From assembly GCA_025357895.1 (NCBI GenBank), contig JANYLL010000177.1, positions 1 through 8,570 of the forward strand: a stretch of DNA of 8,570 bases. Reading direction: 5' to 3'. The stretch is from Ignavibacteriota bacterium (lineage in GTDB: Bacteria; Bacteroidota; Ignavibacteria; Palsa-1295). A program made the position numbers and the translations under genes. The notes beneath the pieces are model-generated. The model searched no databases, was not told where the DNA came from, and saw nothing but the letters and a program-made list of their open reading frames with translations. This document shows, piece by piece, positions 6,654 to 8,570 of this stretch. Each line of letters starts with the position of its first letter. The first letter of the stretch is position 1.

Positions 6654-7133
6654 TTATTCCCTCGACATTTCCCTCTTCACATCGCGCTCCTTGATCGTCT
6701 CGCGTTTATCATACGCTTTCTTTCCTTTTGCAAGACCAACGGCGATCTTGACTTTATTACCTTTGAAATATGCTCTGATGGGAATAAGGGTGATGCCTTT
6801 CGATTGCGTTTTAACTTTTAACTTTTTAATTTCTTTTTGATGAACGAGAAGCTTTCTTCTGCGCCGGGTTTCGTGATTCGAAGTACTACTTTGCTCATAC
6901 GCCGAGATATGAACATTCTCCAACCATAATTCGTCTTTATCAATTCTTGCAAAGCCACCGGTAAGTTGTATCTTTCCCTGCCGAAGAGCTTTGACTTCCG
7001 TACCGGTAAGGACTATTCCACATTCAATATCCTCGGTAATAAAATATTCATGACGCGCAGACCTGTTCTCGGCGATCTGCTTGATCGTCAAGGTTCTGGG
7101 CTTCTCAGATATATGGCGTAATGGTTGTGACAA
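6654..7133 (-). CDS. smpB: SsrA-binding protein SmpB (trans-translation)
   Basis: SmpB binds tmRNA and brings it to ribosomes stalled on broken mRNA. The protein (159 residues) shows the family landmarks: ENRSARHEYFI near the N-terminus, GIVLTGTEVKALRQGK in the beta-barrel, the NVHISAYEQ segment, RRRRKLLVHQKEI, and the basic tail KGKKAYDKRETIKERD that enters the mRNA channel. Length matches typical SmpB (about 150-160). No ATG exists near the N-terminus: the proposed start is TTG at 7131-7133, without a Shine-Dalgarno. A second TTG about 15 codons in, just before TIKQIAENR, would give a start closer to some family members. The true start is therefore uncertain. It heads the - strand cluster; no tmRNA gene is seen in the window. 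Confidence 0.96.
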   Translation of the reverse strand: MSQPLRHISEKPRTLTIKQIAENRSARHEYFITEDIECGIVLTGTEVKALRQGKIQLTGGFARIDKDELWLENVHISAYEQSSTSNHETRRRRKLLVHQKEIKKLKVKTQSKGITLIPIRAYFKGNKVKIAVGLAKGKKAYDKRETIKERDVKREMSRE

Positions 7134-7162
7134 AATATGTAAAACATGGTAGATGAATTGTC

Positions 7163-7209
7163 ATTTCTCACTTTATTTCGCTTCCCAAAAGCGAAACGGA
7201 GTAAGAAAT
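7163..7209. repeat. 47-bp imperfect palindrome upstream of smpB
   Basis: The outer arms ATTTCT (7163-7168) and AGAAAT (7204-7209) and the inner arms TTTCGCTT (7176-7183) and AAGCGAAA (7189-7196) form an interrupted palindrome with a 5-nt loop. It lies 30-76 bp upstream of the smpB start, where a promoter or leader is expected. A second AT-rich inverted repeat, AATAAGA/TCTTATT, lies at 7215-7235. It could be a dispersed palindromic repeat, a leader hairpin or a regulatory site. Confidence 0.45.
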
Positions 7210-7273
7210 TTATTAATAAGAATTAGAATCTTATTTCTTTTCAGGGATAATAAGGACTTATCTTTATTCATAG

Positions 7274-7305
7274 ATTTCGCTCTTCGCTATCGCTCCGTTC
7301 GAAAT
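7274..7305. repeat. Intergenic element with ATTTCG/CGAAAT ends and three TCGCT units
   Basis: ATTTCG at 7274-7279 and CGAAAT at 7300-7305 bound a 32-bp element that also has TCGCT three times, at 7277, 7284 and 7290, spaced 6-7 bp. It shares TTTCGCT with the palindrome at 7163-7209 and ATTTCGCTCTT with the hairpin after the lipoprotein gene. It is likely part of the same dispersed repeat family; function unknown. Confidence 0.4.
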
Positions 7306-7331
7306 GGCATACGGAATCACTTTCCTTAAAC

Positions 7332-7362
7332 AAAAAAGCTCCGGAAATTATACCGGAGCTTT
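7332..7362 (-). terminator. Rho-independent terminator of the NlpC/P60 gene
   Basis: On the - strand, AAAGCTCCGG and CCGGAGCTTT (7353-7362 and 7335-7344) form a perfect 10-bp stem with an 8-nt AT loop, followed by a run of six T. It lies about 20 nt after the stop codon of the peptidase gene and separates it from the smpB cluster. On + the T-run is only three bases, so termination should be mainly one-way. Confidence 0.88.
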
Positions 7363-7383
7363 GGAATTCTTTATAAATAAAGA

Positions 7384-8337
7384 TCAATTCAACGGTTTAT
7401 CTTCATCGGCAAGTTCGCCGGATGCGGCTGCAAGTTTCAAAGAATTTTTGACTTCAGCTTGTGCTGTTGCCGTATTGGTGAACAGACGTTTTGCAAATAA
7501 GAATCGTTTTGCCCAATATTTGCTATCAAGTGAGCTTACCGTCACGCCGCGAGAACAACTTGCATTTGCAAAAAGCCCTTCGCCTACATATATACCGACA
7601 TGAGAAACTCTGGCATATCCGGCTGTATGGAAAAACACTAAGTCCCCGAATTTTAGGCCTTCTTTATGTACTGAAGAGCCCAGCACTGATTGCATGCTTG
7701 CTGTACGAGGAAGATCTACATTGAATGACGTACGGAATACCTCTCTGGTGAATGCTGAGCAGTCTATACCGTCGCGGCGCACACCACCGAAATGGTAGCG
7801 AGTACCGACCCAATCAATAATATGCTGCATGACATCCGAGCGCGTCGAAGTTACCTTTGGGTCGCTCTCATCGAAGAGAGTAAAATCCGTCTGGCGGCTT
7901 TTAGCAGTTTCGGGATTGGCATTATCAACATCAAATGAGCGGTCTTTGAAGAAACGATCGATAGAAACTTCGACATCGTCTTCTTCTTTCTCCTCTTTTG
8001 CAGCTTGAGCAACATCTGCCGGCTGCATATCCGTTGTATAATCAATAGCAGCAGTGGTTGGTTCGTCTAGAACCTCAGCGCTGGCAAGTGATTTGATCTT
8101 TCCGATGATTTCCGTCTTTTCGCTGGCGGTAAGCGGTCGTTGCGGAGTGCGGTGTTTTTTCGAGGAGAACTTCGCATGGCGCTTATGGGAAACGCTATGA
8201 GATGTCGTCTTCTTTACCGCTCTTCCACTCCGATGGGTACGAGAAAGGCTATCAGACGGACTGAAGGCACTGAGCAGAAAACTCAACACTATCAAACCCA
8301 TCACTACCCCTCCCCGCCTCAGAATGTTTTGAAGCAT
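7384..8337 (-). CDS. Exported NlpC/P60 family cell-wall peptidase (MepS-like), Asn in place of third catalytic His
   Basis: The C-terminal domain (residues about 165-290) is an NlpC/P60 cysteine peptidase, the family that cuts peptide bonds in peptidoglycan stems. Visible landmarks are RYHFGG at 180-185, D-C193-S-A-F with the nucleophile, LPRTASMQ, GDLVFF, and SHVGIYVG with His246. In MepS a second His lies 12 residues after this one (VHAS); here the matching residue is Asn258 (ANAS). Asn can serve as the third polar residue in papain-like folds, so the enzyme is probably still active. The N-terminus has a hydrophobic export segment (residues 11-25) without a lipobox, then a basic Ser/His/Lys-rich stretch (33-67) and a long acidic linker (113-123 is very acidic), likely spanning the periplasm or touching the wall. 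The start is either ATG 8337 (two Arg before the hydrophobic core, no SD) or ATG 8301 (good SD, no positive charge). A terminator follows. Confidence 0.92.
   Translation of the reverse strand: MLQNILRRGGVVMGLIVLSFLLSAFSPSDSLSRTHRSGRAVKKTTSHSVSHKRHAKFSSKKHRTPQRPLTASEKTEIIGKIKSLASAEVLDEPTTAAIDYTTDMQPADVAQAAKEEKEEDDVEVSIDRFFKDRSFDVDNANPETAKSRQTDFTLFDESDPKVTSTRSDVMQHIIDWVGTRYHFGGVRRDGIDCSAFTREVFRTSFNVDLPRTASMQSVLGSSVHKEGLKFGDLVFFHTAGYARVSHVGIYVGEGLFANASCSRGVTVSSLDSKYWAKRFLFAKRLFTNTATAQAEVKNSLKLAAASGELADEDKPLN
8309..8313 (-). promoter_or_regulatory. GGAGG preceding an internal ATG of the NlpC/P60 gene
   Basis: On the - strand GGAGG lies 7 nt before the ATG at 8299-8301 (Met13 of the longer form). 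It would give a 305-residue protein starting MGLIVLSFLL. The spacing is ideal, but the Gly-rich codons could create it by chance, and the short form loses the Arg pair usual at the start of a signal peptide. Confidence 0.4.
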
Positions 8338-8570
8338 AGGTTATGGAATACGTTAAGTGATTGAAATATAATGAACTGTGGTCGTCTGTCTACTCCAAAG
8401 GACACCTCAGACTTTATGGTCCGATGTCCCGTGCAGTATCCATACTTACAAATATACGAAATTTCTATGCCAAATCTTATAAAAGTGTAATATTAAATTT
8501 AGAAAAGTATGAATAAGACATATTCGTCGGGGTAAAGAAACCACATGATAACACGACATATAAAGCTGCT
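8338..8570. other. Gene-free right end, leader and probable promoter region of the NlpC/P60 gene
   Basis: No convincing gene is seen in these 233 bases. On the - strand TATATTTG (8456 down to 8449) fits the TAnnTTTG box of Bacteroidota promoters, which would give a leader of about 110 nt, but I see no TTG box at the right distance. An imperfect fold is possible between GGACA (8400-8404) and TGTCC (8425-8429). On +, an ATG at 8545 runs open to the window edge (MITRHIKAA) behind GGGGTAAAG and could be the start of a divergent gene, but nine codons are too few to call. Confidence 0.35.

Noticed and set aside
7134..7335. tmRNA (ssrA) next to smpB
   Set aside because: No tRNA-like acceptor end, T-loop GTTC motif with CCA, or tag reading frame ending in Ala-Ala is visible; the gap is too short and AT-rich.

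Overview
The window looks like a stretch of a Gram-negative bacterial chromosome. It encodes a lipoprotein with a clear lipobox, two further proteins with signal peptides (one rich in barrel-like strands) and an exported NlpC/P60 peptidase. Strong Shine-Dalgarno sequences are scarce: most starts have none, and only the lipoprotein has a textbook AAGGAG. This, with one TATATTTG octamer upstream of the peptidase gene, hints at the Bacteroidota/Chlorobiota (FCB) side of the tree. That placement is an inference, not proof. I see no mobile element, rRNA, tRNA or CRISPR array.

Layout from left to right: (1) an HD-domain (p)ppGpp-hydrolase-like gene on + whose N-terminus appears to be broken by a one-base deletion in an A run; (2) a convergent esterase gene on - with a carbohydrate-binding-like N-terminal domain; (3) an M20 metallopeptidase gene on +, divergent from the esterase, with a 7-bp inverted repeat between them; (4) a 250-bp gap holding a 26-codon copy of the signal peptide of the next lipoprotein gene, and a strong bidirectional terminator; (5) the lipoprotein gene on -; (6) a tightly packed - strand cluster, in transcription order smpB, a small exported protein, tyrS and an exported barrel-like protein, with gaps of +1, +6 and -1 nt; (7) a 250-bp AT-rich gap with several palindromes and a terminator; (8) an NlpC/P60 peptidase gene on -; (9) about 230 bp without a convincing gene to the right edge.

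The functional themes are translation (tyrosyl-tRNA synthetase, and SmpB for ribosome rescue), stringent-response nucleotide turnover (HD protein), peptide and ester hydrolysis, and envelope maintenance (NlpC/P60, lipoprotein, two exported unknowns). I see no obvious new defence or biosynthetic system. The most unusual signal is the duplicated lipoprotein signal-peptide ORF at 3138-3218, which stops exactly where the lipid-anchored cysteine should be. Next are the frameshifted HD gene, the Asn in place of the third catalytic His of the NlpC/P60 enzyme, and recurring TTTCGCT palindromes at gene ends.
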